From: Halomonas sp. BDJS001
GTDB lineage: Bacteria; Pseudomonadota; Gammaproteobacteria; Pseudomonadales; Halomonadaceae
Assembly (NCBI RefSeq): GCF_026104355.1
Contig: NZ_CP110535.1
Span: 1,984,001-2,048,000, forward strand
DNA length: 64,000 bases
Direction: 5' to 3'
Positions 1-6,653 of the stretch are shown in pieces; position 1 is the stretch's first letter; each line of letters begins with the position of its first letter. The position numbers were made by a program, and so were the translations under genes. Under the pieces are notes generated by a model. The model made no database searches, was not told the DNA's origin, and saw only the letters and a program-made list of their open reading frames with translations.

Positions 1-1
1 C

Positions 2-748
2 TCGGCCCAGGAAGCTGCCACCGATGCCGACTTTATCATTTCAATGCTGCCCGCCGGAAAGCATGTACGCGGGCTATATATTGAAGACGATGCGCCGCTG
101 TTTGAAGTGATCAAACGTGGAGCGCTGGTCATCGACTGCTCTACCATTGATGGTGCCACTGCCCGAGGTGTTGCTGAAGAGGGCGAGAAGCTGGGTATCG
201 GCTTTGTGGATGCGCCGGTTTCCGGTGGCGTGGGCGGTGCGCAAGCGGGTACCTTGACCTTTATTGTGGGCGGCAGCGAGGTCGAGTTCAGGCTGGCCAA
301 GCCGGTACTGGAAGCCATGGGAAAAAACATCTTCCACGCCGGAGATCACGGCGCAGGGCAGGTGGCCAAAGCCTGCAACAACATGCTGCTCTCTATCCTG
401 ATGGCGGGCACCTGCGAAGCGCTCAATATGGGCGTCAAGAACGGCCTGGATCCCGCGGTGCTTTCAGAAATCATGAAGCAGAGCTCCGGTGGTAACTGGG
501 CGCTCAATGTTTACAACCCCTACCCAGGCGTCATGGAAAACGCACCGGCCTCCAATAACTACCAGGGCGGTTTTCAGGTCGACCTGATGATCAAAGACTT
601 AGGCCTCGCCATGGATGTCAGTCAGCAAAGCGCCTCCGCAGTCCCCATGGGCTCCGCCGCCCGCTCACTGTTCACCCTGCATAAAGCCAAAGGCAACGGT
701 AAACTCGACTTCTCAAGCCTGATGCAGTTCTATCAGGATAAAGAGTGA
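2..748 (+). CDS. mmsB: 3-hydroxyisobutyrate dehydrogenase, 3' part (5' end outside window)
   Basis: NAD-dependent oxidation of 3-hydroxyisobutyrate to methylmalonate semialdehyde in valine catabolism. The open frame runs in from the left edge, so the N-terminal Rossmann start is missing. Visible hallmarks are the family motif DAPVSGG, the following GAQAGTLTFIVGG segment, and the catalytic lysine in GAGQVAKACNN. The C-terminal helical domain is complete and ends at TGA. An internal ATG at 44 is not the real start because the frame is open upstream of it with family-like sequence. The related beta-hydroxyacid dehydrogenases (tartronate semialdehyde reductase, GarR-like) are the main alternative; the DLMIKDLGLAMD segment fits HIBADH well. 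Confidence 0.9.
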   Translation, partial: SAQEAATDADFIISMLPAGKHVRGLYIEDDAPLFEVIKRGALVIDCSTIDGATARGVAEEGEKLGIGFVDAPVSGGVGGAQAGTLTFIVGGSEVEFRLAKPVLEAMGKNIFHAGDHGAGQVAKACNNMLLSILMAGTCEALNMGVKNGLDPAVLSEIMKQSSGGNWALNVYNPYPGVMENAPASNNYQGGFQVDLMIKDLGLAMDVSQQSASAVPMGSAARSLFTLHKAKGNGKLDFSSLMQFYQDKE

Positions 749-757
749 GGGTAAGGC

Positions 758-785
758 GTGAGGTGTGAGGTGTGAGGTGTGAATC
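758..785 (+). repeat. Tandem heptamer repeat (GTGAGGT)n
   Basis: Three consecutive GTGAGGT units followed by a degenerate fourth lie 10 bases after the mmsB stop. Similar G/T-rich bits (GTGAGGGT, GTGGTGAGG) flank the run. No coding role is apparent; the tract sits just before the hairpin repeat copy at 809-898. Confidence 0.7.
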
Positions 786-808
786 GTAAGTGGTGAGGAG
801 CGGGGTTT

Positions 809-898
809 TGTAGCGCGTGGTAACGAGTTTTGCGAGGAACGAGCAACACGAGGCACCCGTATGGACGGCCCCGCGCGAAAGGGCGGCGAAGCCGCCCC
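809..898 (+). repeat. Intergenic hairpin repeat, copy A
   Basis: Begins TGTAGCGCGTGGTAACGAGT, continues through CGAGGCACCCG and ends in a perfect 7-bp stem with GAA loop (GGGCGGC-GAA-GCCGCCC, 881-897). A second copy with the same order of blocks is at 1645-1715. The terminal stem differs between copies by a compensating pair, so the folded form appears to be kept. There is no U-tract, so it is not a standard intrinsic terminator. Confidence 0.75.
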
Positions 899-988
899 TG
901 AGTCGCCACCAAGCCCGCCCCAACTTGCCACCCCAACCCAAGCGAGGCAAACTCAACTTCTTCTCTTTGCTCATATACAAGGACTACC

Positions 989-1615
989 ATGATCACGCTT
1001 TGGGGCCGCAACAACTCCACCAACGTCAAGAAAGTGCTCTGGGTGCTAGAAGAGCTGGAATTGCCGTTCGAGCAGATCCAGGCCGGGCTTGAGCACGGGG
1101 TAAACAACACTCCGGAATACCTGGCCATGAACCCCACCGGGCTAGTGCCGCTACTCAAAGACGACGCCACCAACAGCGTGCTGTGGGAATCCAATACGAT
1201 TATTCGCTACCTTGCCGCGCAGTACGGGCAAAGCAAGCTATGGATCGAAGCCCCCGCCGAACGGGCGCAGGCAGAAAAGTGGATGGATTGGTCGAACAGC
1301 ACCCTGTCACCCAGGCACCGCACGATCCTGATGGGCTATGTCAGAACCCCACCTGAAAAACGCGATAATGTTGCCCTTGAAGCGGGTATGCAGGCGTGTG
1401 AAGAGCTGTTTGAGTTGATGGATAAGGTGCTGGCCAAGCAAGCGTTCTTCTCGGGCAATGAATTTGGCCTGGGTGATATTGCCGTTGCACCCTTTATCTA
1501 CAACTTATGGCATATCGGCTTAACCTGGCAGCCGCGCCCCCATCTAGAGCGCTGGTACCAACAAATCGCTGAACGCCCCGCCTACCAAAAAGTGGTGGTG
1601 ATTCCTGTAACGTGA
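989..1615 (+). CDS. Glutathione S-transferase family protein
   Basis: A 208-residue GST with an N-terminal thioredoxin-like domain (residues 1-80) and a C-terminal all-helical domain. The N-terminal region has the [19 protein letters not shown] start typical of bacterial beta/theta-like GSTs, the cis-proline segment NPTGLVPLL and the glutathione-contacting [10 protein letters not shown] motif. It is expected to be cytosolic and to conjugate or reduce electrophiles with glutathione; the substrate cannot be told. The ATG is preceded by AAGGA. It is flanked on both sides by copies of the same intergenic hairpin repeat. Confidence 0.88.
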   Translation: MITLWGRNNSTNVKKVLWVLEELELPFEQIQAGLEHGVNNTPEYLAMNPTGLVPLLKDDATNSVLWESNTIIRYLAAQYGQSKLWIEAPAERAQAEKWMDWSNSTLSPRHRTILMGYVRTPPEKRDNVALEAGMQACEELFELMDKVLAKQAFFSGNEFGLGDIAVAPFIYNLWHIGLTWQPRPHLERWYQQIAERPAYQKVVVIPVT

Positions 1616-1644
1616 TGCTTGAATCTAAATGAGGTAAGCGCACT

Positions 1645-1715
1645 TGTAGCGTGTGGTAACGAGTAGCGAGCGCAGCGAGAAACGAGGCACCCGCGGGAGG
1701 GCAGCGAAGCTGCCC
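1645..1715 (+). repeat. Intergenic hairpin repeat, copy B
   Basis: Same block order as copy A at 809-898: TGTAGCGTGTGGTAACGAGT, AACGAGGCACCCG, then a 7-bp stem with GAA loop (GGGCAGC-GAA-GCTGCCC, 1699-1715). The stem carries A-T where copy A has G-C at the paired position. It lies between the convergent gst and panE genes and could act as a shared 3'-end structure. Confidence 0.75.
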
Positions 1716-1725
1716 CAGGTAATGC

Positions 1726-2646
1726 CTAAAAGCTCGCCTCAACCTCCGCCAACTTATCATCCAGCGCCTGCAATACCTCGCACGCCAACCCATGGCGCTG
1801 GGCACTCTCAATCAACGGCCCCAAGATCGCCCCGCGCTCGGTGGGGCGTTTAGCCTCCACATCCTGCAACATCGAAGCCTTATTGTTCGCGGTGTTCTCC
1901 ACCACCTGCCACACCAGCGCCAACCACGCATCTTCACCATTGCCATCATTGGGCGGCGCAATGCCCTCGGCTAACATAATCGCCGCGACTTCCTTTACCA
2001 CTGCCACCACACGGCCCGCATAAGCTTCACCGCGCAATTCACCGTTACGCACACCATTCAACGCCACCAGTGGATTAATCGCCGCGTTCACCGCCAGCTT
2101 CTGCCACAAGCGTTGGCGAATATCATCCACCTTTGTGGCGGCAAGCCCTGCCTGGGTTAATGTTTGCGCCAGTTCCTCCGCCAGCGCACCGTGCTGGTTA
2201 TGCAAATCACCCACAAAGGTATGCCCACGCCCCGCATGCACCACGCCATCATCACCGGTTAGATAAGCACCTTCAGTTGTTGTCGCGCACAACACCGGCC
2301 CCGGCCACGCCTGAGTAATACGCGGCTGCGCTAAAAAACCGTTCTGCCACAGCACTAGCGGGGTAGAAGGGGAAATACAGTCAATAATGCCAGCAAGCGC
2401 CGACTCAGCCACCATGGCTTTGGTAGTGATATGTACAAAGGCGGGCGGTTCAGGCGTGTTTGATGCCAGTTGAGCCACAGTCAAGGAGTTTAACGGTAGT
2501 ACGCGCTGTTTGCCCTCTGGCGTTGTCAGTATCTGCCGAGCAGGCAGCGCACGGCGACCGAGTAGCGTAGTGGCCGCTATGGGTGAAAGCGAATGAGCCA
2601 GCAGGCGGCCAATGGCACCTGGGCCGAGTATCCAGTGGGTAGACAT
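1726..2646 (-). CDS. panE: 2-dehydropantoate 2-reductase (ketopantoate reductase)
   Basis: NADPH-dependent reduction of ketopantoate to pantoate, a step of pantothenate and CoA synthesis, in the cytosol. The 306-residue product opens with MSTHWILGPGAIGRLLA, a Rossmann GxGxxG motif at the very N-terminus as in PanE, so the start at 2646 is preferred over the longer upstream frame. The family pieces VHITTKA, LWQNGF and the central K-LAVNAAINPL segment (KLxxNxxxNxL) containing the catalytic lysine are present. It is convergent with the GST gene; the stop lies ten bases past the hairpin repeat. Confidence 0.9.
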   Translation of the reverse strand: MSTHWILGPGAIGRLLAHSLSPIAATTLLGRRALPARQILTTPEGKQRVLPLNSLTVAQLASNTPEPPAFVHITTKAMVAESALAGIIDCISPSTPLVLWQNGFLAQPRITQAWPGPVLCATTTEGAYLTGDDGVVHAGRGHTFVGDLHNQHGALAEELAQTLTQAGLAATKVDDIRQRLWQKLAVNAAINPLVALNGVRNGELRGEAYAGRVVAVVKEVAAIMLAEGIAPPNDGNGEDAWLALVWQVVENTANNKASMLQDVEAKRPTERGAILGPLIESAQRHGLACEVLQALDDKLAEVEASF

Positions 2647-3042
2647 TATCAAGCATGTACTCAACAGCGGCGTTGCCGCCAAGCTTACCGCATTTGGTTT
2701 AGGGTGGCGAAGGTGACAAAAGCCGAGCAAAGGGGACTAATGGCTAGTGACGGTGGTAAACAATGTCTGATAAGTTTGATGCTAAGTGAATTTGGTGGGT
2801 GAAGTGTCGATGCGTGACGGCATGTGATGTCCAATGTTGTCATGAGGCATTATTAGATGGCTGCTTTCGACCCTGAGCGGACATGCCAGGAAATGCAGTA
2901 GGCGCGCGAATTTTGGATATATAGCCTAATTAAAATAAATGTATTTAAAAATCATAAGCTTAGAAGAACCTAGCAGGCTGCATTTACCGGGGAAAAGTGC
3001 AAGCACGTTCATTCAATCATAGAGCGCGCCGTCTAATACACT
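2647..3042. other. Non-coding junction left of the cassette array
   Basis: About 400 bases with no convincing gene. The part near panE is GC-rich; from about 2900 it becomes strongly AT-rich (runs of A/T around 2925-2960), marking the change to the cassette block. No integron integrase gene and no recognisable attI site were found. The panE promoter must lie in the left part. Confidence 0.5.
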
Positions 3043-3049
3043 GTTATGA
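3043..3049 (+). other. Candidate left recombination core of cassette 1 (GTTATGA)
   Basis: GTTATGA directly upstream of the SIR2 gene resembles the GTT-containing insertion cores that end each attC in this array (GTTAGCA, GTTAACC, GTTATTT, GTTATAT). It would set cassette 1 at about 3043-4440. It could be an attI remnant or a genomic entry site; the short match makes this tentative. Confidence 0.35.
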
Positions 3050-3061
3050 CTAAAGGAGGAC

Positions 3062-4375
3062 ATGTTGAGCGAGTACTTCGAAATCGCATATGCAGCAGCA
3101 ACAAATAGATTGTGCCTGTTTACTGGTACTGGATTTTCTAAAGCTGTTTCTGATAATGAAGCTCCAAGTTGGCAGGGGCTACTGGAAGAGCTATGTGACC
3201 TATTGCCGAATCCAGAAGAAATCAAGGAATCCCTATTTCCTGAAGACAAACCAGCGCAACTTAGTTTAGAAGAGGCTGCTCAGGTCATCTCAATCAAGCT
3301 TTCTGCTATTGGTAGAAATATCCATGAAGAGATAGCCGAATTAATAGGGGAAGTAGACCTTGATGATGAAATTGAAGAAATCGTAGAGTTCTTCTCAAAT
3401 AGGTCCTTTAGGGTCATCACTACTAATTATGACAAGCTGGCTGAAAAGCTGACAGGTGCGAATAGCTGTCAATCAATTACACCTGGAAGGCCTATACCTA
3501 GGTCCTCTGCTAATGTAAAGGTTTACCATGTGCATGGTTCAGTCGACTCCCCTGAAAACATGGTGGTTACATCTGAAGACTATTTCAGGTTTATAAACAG
3601 CGATTCTTATTTTTCAAGAAAGTTGAGTACGGTACTACATGAAAATACGGTAGTAATTTTGGGCTACTCACTTGGTGATACTAACTTGAAGGCAATAATT
3701 AGTGATTACAAAGGTTTCTCTAAGAGCCATGTAATCGGGTCAAATATTTTTTTGGTTTCTAGGTCTTCTGTAGATCAACACGTCAAGGATTATTATTCAC
3801 ACTGCTACGGTATTCGGGTTATTGATGAAATTAATGCAGAGAGGTTTTTTCGAAAGTTAAATAATAAGATACCGAAGGTGGCAGGAATCGCAGAGCGCTC
3901 ACTGAGGAGCATAAGGAAAGTTGTACATGACGGCTTTCACTTTAAAGAAGCCTTTTTAAAGCTAGATGACTCATTCTATAGAATCATTTCTTCGCTATCA
4001 GCTGAAGGATTGAGCCTCAATGATGCAAGAGTTGTCGAAATGCTGGGTGAAGTTATTGAATCAAAGAGAGAGCTAACCTTAGAGCATAACGCTTGGGAGC
4101 AATACGAGCACCTTGCAGGTTGGTTGGTGTACCTTGCATCAATAATGGAGATTAAGGGCACTTCAATTGAAGACCAGTTTTTGGAGGCAACTCTTCGGTC
4201 AATGACTACGATGCGAAAAGAATATTACATTGGATATTCTTGGCATGCTTACAAGGCTTGGAAAAGGCGTTGGCCAACAGTTGTTGCATCCAATCGCGCA
4301 TTGATAAGAAGGCACATAGAAGACAATACCAGCTGGCCGGATGCTCTAGCTCTTGTAAACAGCATTGAGTCATAA
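3062..4375 (+). CDS. SIR2-like domain protein (cassette 1, probable anti-phage NADase)
   Basis: A 437-residue protein with an N-terminal SIR2-like NAD-binding domain (about 1-240) and an unrecognised helical C-terminal region. SIR2 signatures visible: FTGTGFS (residues 20-26, the GAGxS loop variant), TTNYD (120-124), HVHGS (156-160, candidate catalytic histidine) and the ILGYSLGD segment (199-206) common to defence-type SIR2_2 domains. Known members of this family (ThsA, DSR1/2, SIR2-HerA, SIR2-pAgo) deplete NAD+ on phage infection; that role here is inference. SD AAAGGAGG lies just before the ATG. The stop TAA is part of the attC-like site that follows, as in classic gene cassettes. Base composition is clearly more AT-rich than the flanks. 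Confidence 0.85.
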   Translation: MLSEYFEIAYAAATNRLCLFTGTGFSKAVSDNEAPSWQGLLEELCDLLPNPEEIKESLFPEDKPAQLSLEEAAQVISIKLSAIGRNIHEEIAELIGEVDLDDEIEEIVEFFSNRSFRVITTNYDKLAEKLTGANSCQSITPGRPIPRSSANVKVYHVHGSVDSPENMVVTSEDYFRFINSDSYFSRKLSTVLHENTVVILGYSLGDTNLKAIISDYKGFSKSHVIGSNIFLVSRSSVDQHVKDYYSHCYGIRVIDEINAERFFRKLNNKIPKVAGIAERSLRSIRKVVHDGFHFKEAFLKLDDSFYRIISSLSAEGLSLNDARVVEMLGEVIESKRELTLEHNAWEQYEHLAGWLVYLASIMEIKGTSIEDQFLEATLRSMTTMRKEYYIGYSWHAYKAWKRRWPTVVASNRALIRRHIEDNTSWPDALALVNSIES

Positions 4376-4447
4376 CAAGCCGCGGCAGGCGGATCAAATT
4401 TCCGCTCCTCCGTCGCTACAATTTGCCCGCTGCGCGGGGCGTTAGCA
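4370..4447 (+). other. attC-like recombination site 1
   Basis: Left core TCATAAC-AAGCCGC overlaps the SIR2 stop; right core GCGGGGCGTTAGC ends the unit. The arms between them are imperfectly complementary (GCAGGCGGATCAAATTT against CAATTTGCCCGCTGC), the expected L''/L' layout of a folded attC. This defines the end of cassette 1 and the start of cassette 2. Confidence 0.8.
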
Positions 4448-4461
4448 TTCAAGGAGAGCAC

Positions 4462-5406
4462 GTGGTTACGGCAAGTAAAATCAAGCAACTATGTAATCAG
4501 TGGTGCGAAGCCGCTCAGAATGATGGCGGCGGTTTTGCTATAGGCCATAATACAGAGCAATACCGTCTGTTGAGAAATGGCGTTCAATTTCATGAGTTAT
4601 GTTATTTTCAACTTATAACCTCGGTTGAGGGGCTAACTAAAGTACTCCTCCTCCCTGGGCTTAATACCGTAGTCGACCAAGATCATTATGGTCTCTGGTC
4701 GTGGTCGGCAGAGGTCGTCCTTTCAAGAGAAATTGGATATTTCGAAAATGAAGAGAGAGATCTGCGAAAGCTCTTCGAAACTGTCATACGGTCTGCATTA
4801 ACGCACTGTAGAAAGCCTACCGCTACAGAAGAAGAATGGCGTCAGCAAGTCGAAATTGAGAATCAAATATCTCATAACGCTAGGTACTTTATACAAGAAT
4901 CATCTACCGCGATGGCTTATTTATGCTTTCCCTTGCTCGAAGGTATAGCGAAAAAAACATGTTCAAATTATTTAGATCTCGATGGTCAGGTTATATCCGC
5001 TTTCTCAGTTCCTTCCAGGAATGGTGGCACGAGAACATATGATCCAAATAGTAGTCGCTGGAGCGACAAAAAATGTTCTAGTCTAAGAGATCTTCTTTGG
5101 CTGGTTTTCAATACAGTGGCAGATCAGCAGTTAAAAAACTCTATATCAGAATTTAGAGAACACATATCAAATTTAGATTCGTCGGAAGATCCATTTGATG
5201 TTATCTACCGTTGGAGAAACGAATCTTTGCATGGAACGACCAGTTTTCAGACAATAGGCGGCACTCTACTAAATTTGGTGTTATTGATAATTTTGCATCA
5301 ACTTAGCGCTGAGTATAGCGGCAAGAGAGAAGTTATAATCGAGCATTGCCGATGGAACACACAAGCAGGGGTGAGATTTCCATGGTCTTTCTATCCGCCC
5401 TACTAA
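4462..5406 (+). CDS. Unrecognised protein with HEPN-type R-x4-H motif (cassette 2)
   Basis: 314 residues from GTG 4462, chosen because AAGGAGAG lies 5 bases upstream; the longer frame starting at 4423 would lie inside the attC. I do not recognise the full-length family. Near the C-terminus WRNESLHG (R252-N253-E-S-L-H257) matches the R-N-x3-H active-site motif of HEPN ribonucleases, followed by a hydrophobic helix (LLNLVLLIILHQL), as in the last helix of many HEPN domains. The rest looks like a soluble helical protein. If the motif is functional it would be a metal-independent RNase, as in many abortive-infection or toxin systems; that is inference. It is AT-rich like the SIR2 gene and is a separate cassette. 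Confidence 0.7.
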   Translation: MVTASKIKQLCNQWCEAAQNDGGGFAIGHNTEQYRLLRNGVQFHELCYFQLITSVEGLTKVLLLPGLNTVVDQDHYGLWSWSAEVVLSREIGYFENEERDLRKLFETVIRSALTHCRKPTATEEEWRQQVEIENQISHNARYFIQESSTAMAYLCFPLLEGIAKKTCSNYLDLDGQVISAFSVPSRNGGTRTYDPNSSRWSDKKCSSLRDLLWLVFNTVADQQLKNSISEFREHISNLDSSEDPFDVIYRWRNESLHGTTSFQTIGGTLLNLVLLIILHQLSAEYSGKREVIIEHCRWNTQAGVRFPWSFYPPY

Positions 5407-5407
5407 A

Positions 5408-5464
5408 TGCTAACAAAGCAATGTTGCGGATTCGCTACGCTCACCGCAAATTGCGGCGTTAACC
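5408..5464 (+). other. attC-like recombination site 2 (short)
   Basis: Left core TGCTAAC, right core GCGGCGTTAACC. The arms pair well: TAACAAAGCAATGTTGCGG against the reverse complement of CCGCAAATTGCGGCGTTA. At about 57 bp it is near the minimum size of attC sites. It starts just after the HEPN-like gene stop. Confidence 0.8.
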
Positions 5465-5481
5465 CGTTTAAGGGGTCCAGT

Positions 5482-5988
5482 TTGAATATTGAAGTAAGTA
5501 ATGAAAAAACCGGTGATGATGCGAGAATACATCAGGTTACAGAGCAGGCGTTTTTAAGCGCGCCTCATACTGATCATACCGAGCATTTCATTGTAGATGC
5601 CCTTCGCCGTGCGGGAGCGCAGGCGATTTCTCAGGTGGCTAAAGCTGATGGAGAAATTATTGGCCATGTTGCGATTTCTCCGGTCACTCTTTCAGATGGT
5701 GCGACCGGCTGGTTTGGGCTCGGGCCAATATCTGTTCTTCCTGAATATCAAGGGCTCGGTATTGGATCTAAGCTAGTGCAGAGTTCTCTTGCCGCACTTG
5801 AAGCAATGGGTGCGTCTGGCTGTGTAGTGCTCGGTGACCCTGGTTATTATGGACGTTTCGGATTCAAGGTTGTAGATGGGTTGGTCTTTCCCGGTGTGCC
5901 TGCAGAGTATTTTCAGGCGCTATCGTTTTCCGACCAGTTCCCAAAGGGGGATGTTTCGTACCATGAGGCATTCTCAGCCCAGGGTTAA
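5482..5988 (+). CDS. GNAT N-acetyltransferase, YhbS-like (cassette 3)
   Basis: 168 residues from TTG 5482, preceded by AAGGGG; the upstream part of the open frame lies inside the attC and is rejected. It has GNAT motif A as VLPEYQGLGIGSKLV (acetyl-CoA pyrophosphate loop, Q/RxxGxG/A) and the YhbS/COG3153 pattern FGLGPISV and VLGDPGYYGRFGF. The acetyl acceptor is unknown; cassette-borne GNATs often modify small molecules, antibiotics or tRNA-linked amino acids. The stop overlaps the next attC-like site. Confidence 0.85.
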   Translation: MNIEVSNEKTGDDARIHQVTEQAFLSAPHTDHTEHFIVDALRRAGAQAISQVAKADGEIIGHVAISPVTLSDGATGWFGLGPISVLPEYQGLGIGSKLVQSSLAALEAMGASGCVVLGDPGYYGRFGFKVVDGLVFPGVPAEYFQALSFSDQFPKGDVSYHEAFSAQG

Positions 5989-6066
5989 CAAGGTCAAGCA
6001 CAGCGACAGCTTTTTCGCTGCGGCTTCGCCTCCACTACAAAGCTGCGCGTGTTGGCGGCGTTATTT
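5983..6066 (+). other. attC-like recombination site 3
   Basis: Left core GGTTAAC overlaps the GNAT stop codon; right core GGCGGCGTTATTT. Arms CAAGCACAGCGACAGCTTT and AAAGCTGCGCGTGTTGG are complementary with bulges, and a small inner hairpin (GCGACAGC..GCTGCGG) is possible. It closes cassette 3. Confidence 0.8.
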
Positions 6067-6086
6067 TTTTTGGAGAATTCTGAGTC

Positions 6087-6416
6087 ATGTCCAAAAATTT
6101 CAAGTTGAGAGCTGATGAAATCAGGGATGTTGCCAAAGGGTACGGAGGATGTATAGCAACGGATATGATTACCGTCCATGGAAAAAAAGTGGGCTACATG
6201 TATCGTGATGAGCCGCGAAACGATATGGATAGTGGCTGGTGTTTTATGTGGGGTCAGGAGTCGCAGAAGTACATGGATGATACAAGCAATCACGAAATAT
6301 ATGATGTAAACACAATTGCTAATTACAGTCCTGACATAGTCGAATTTCTTAATGCTCCATATGGTTCTGCATTCGAGAGAAATGCTGAGGGTAAGCTTGT
6401 TGAAATCGATGATTAA
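6087..6416 (+). CDS. DUF2185 / Imm33-like protein (cassette 4)
   Basis: 109 residues, ATG preceded by GGAGAATTC. The sequence GGCIATDMITVHGKKVGYMYRDEP, the SGWCFMWGQES stretch and IYDVNTIANYSPDIVEFLNAPYGSAFER match the DUF2185 family, which overlaps the Imm33 group of putative polymorphic-toxin immunity proteins. It is acidic and has no signal or membrane segment, so probably cytosolic. No toxin partner is present in the array, so an orphan immunity role is only a possibility. Its stop lies just before attC-like site 4. Confidence 0.75.
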   Translation: MSKNFKLRADEIRDVAKGYGGCIATDMITVHGKKVGYMYRDEPRNDMDSGWCFMWGQESQKYMDDTSNHEIYDVNTIANYSPDIVEFLNAPYGSAFERNAEGKLVEIDD

Positions 6417-6502
6417 ACATAACAAGCCGCTCAAATTCGTTACGGCCACAAAAAGCGTGGCACCGGACTCGTTAACGCTCGCCGTTTAGCGGGGCGTTAT
6501 AT
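6417..6502 (+). other. attC-like recombination site 4 (end of array)
   Basis: Left core ACATAAC (a perfect RYYYAAC) and right core GGGGCGTTATAT. Arms CCGCTCAAATTCGTTACG and CGTTAACGCTCGCCGTTTAGCGG are partly complementary, with a small inner stem (CCAC..GTGG). Beyond it, composition returns to GC-rich chromosome-like sequence. Confidence 0.75.
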
Positions 6503-6653
6503 CAGCACTACCTCAAAGACCGCTCTTGGCCGATAACGGCAATCCAGCTAGGGCCAACAGTGTCAGCCCCAGCGATCAATGAGCATCAGGATCGTTCACA
6601 AGTTCTCCAGGTCATGGCAACCCCGGGCATTGGACGCCAAATCACGACGAGGC

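Noticed and set aside
733-1194. Minus-strand open frames over the mmsB-gst gap and gst start
   Set aside because: They run antisense to gst and through the repeat, have no family similarity and no ribosome site.
3062-5406. SIR2 plus neighbour as a SIR2-HerA, SIR2-pAgo or Thoeris operon
   Set aside because: The neighbour shows no HerA, Argonaute or TIR motifs, and the two genes are separated by an attC-like site, so they are independent cassettes rather than an operon.
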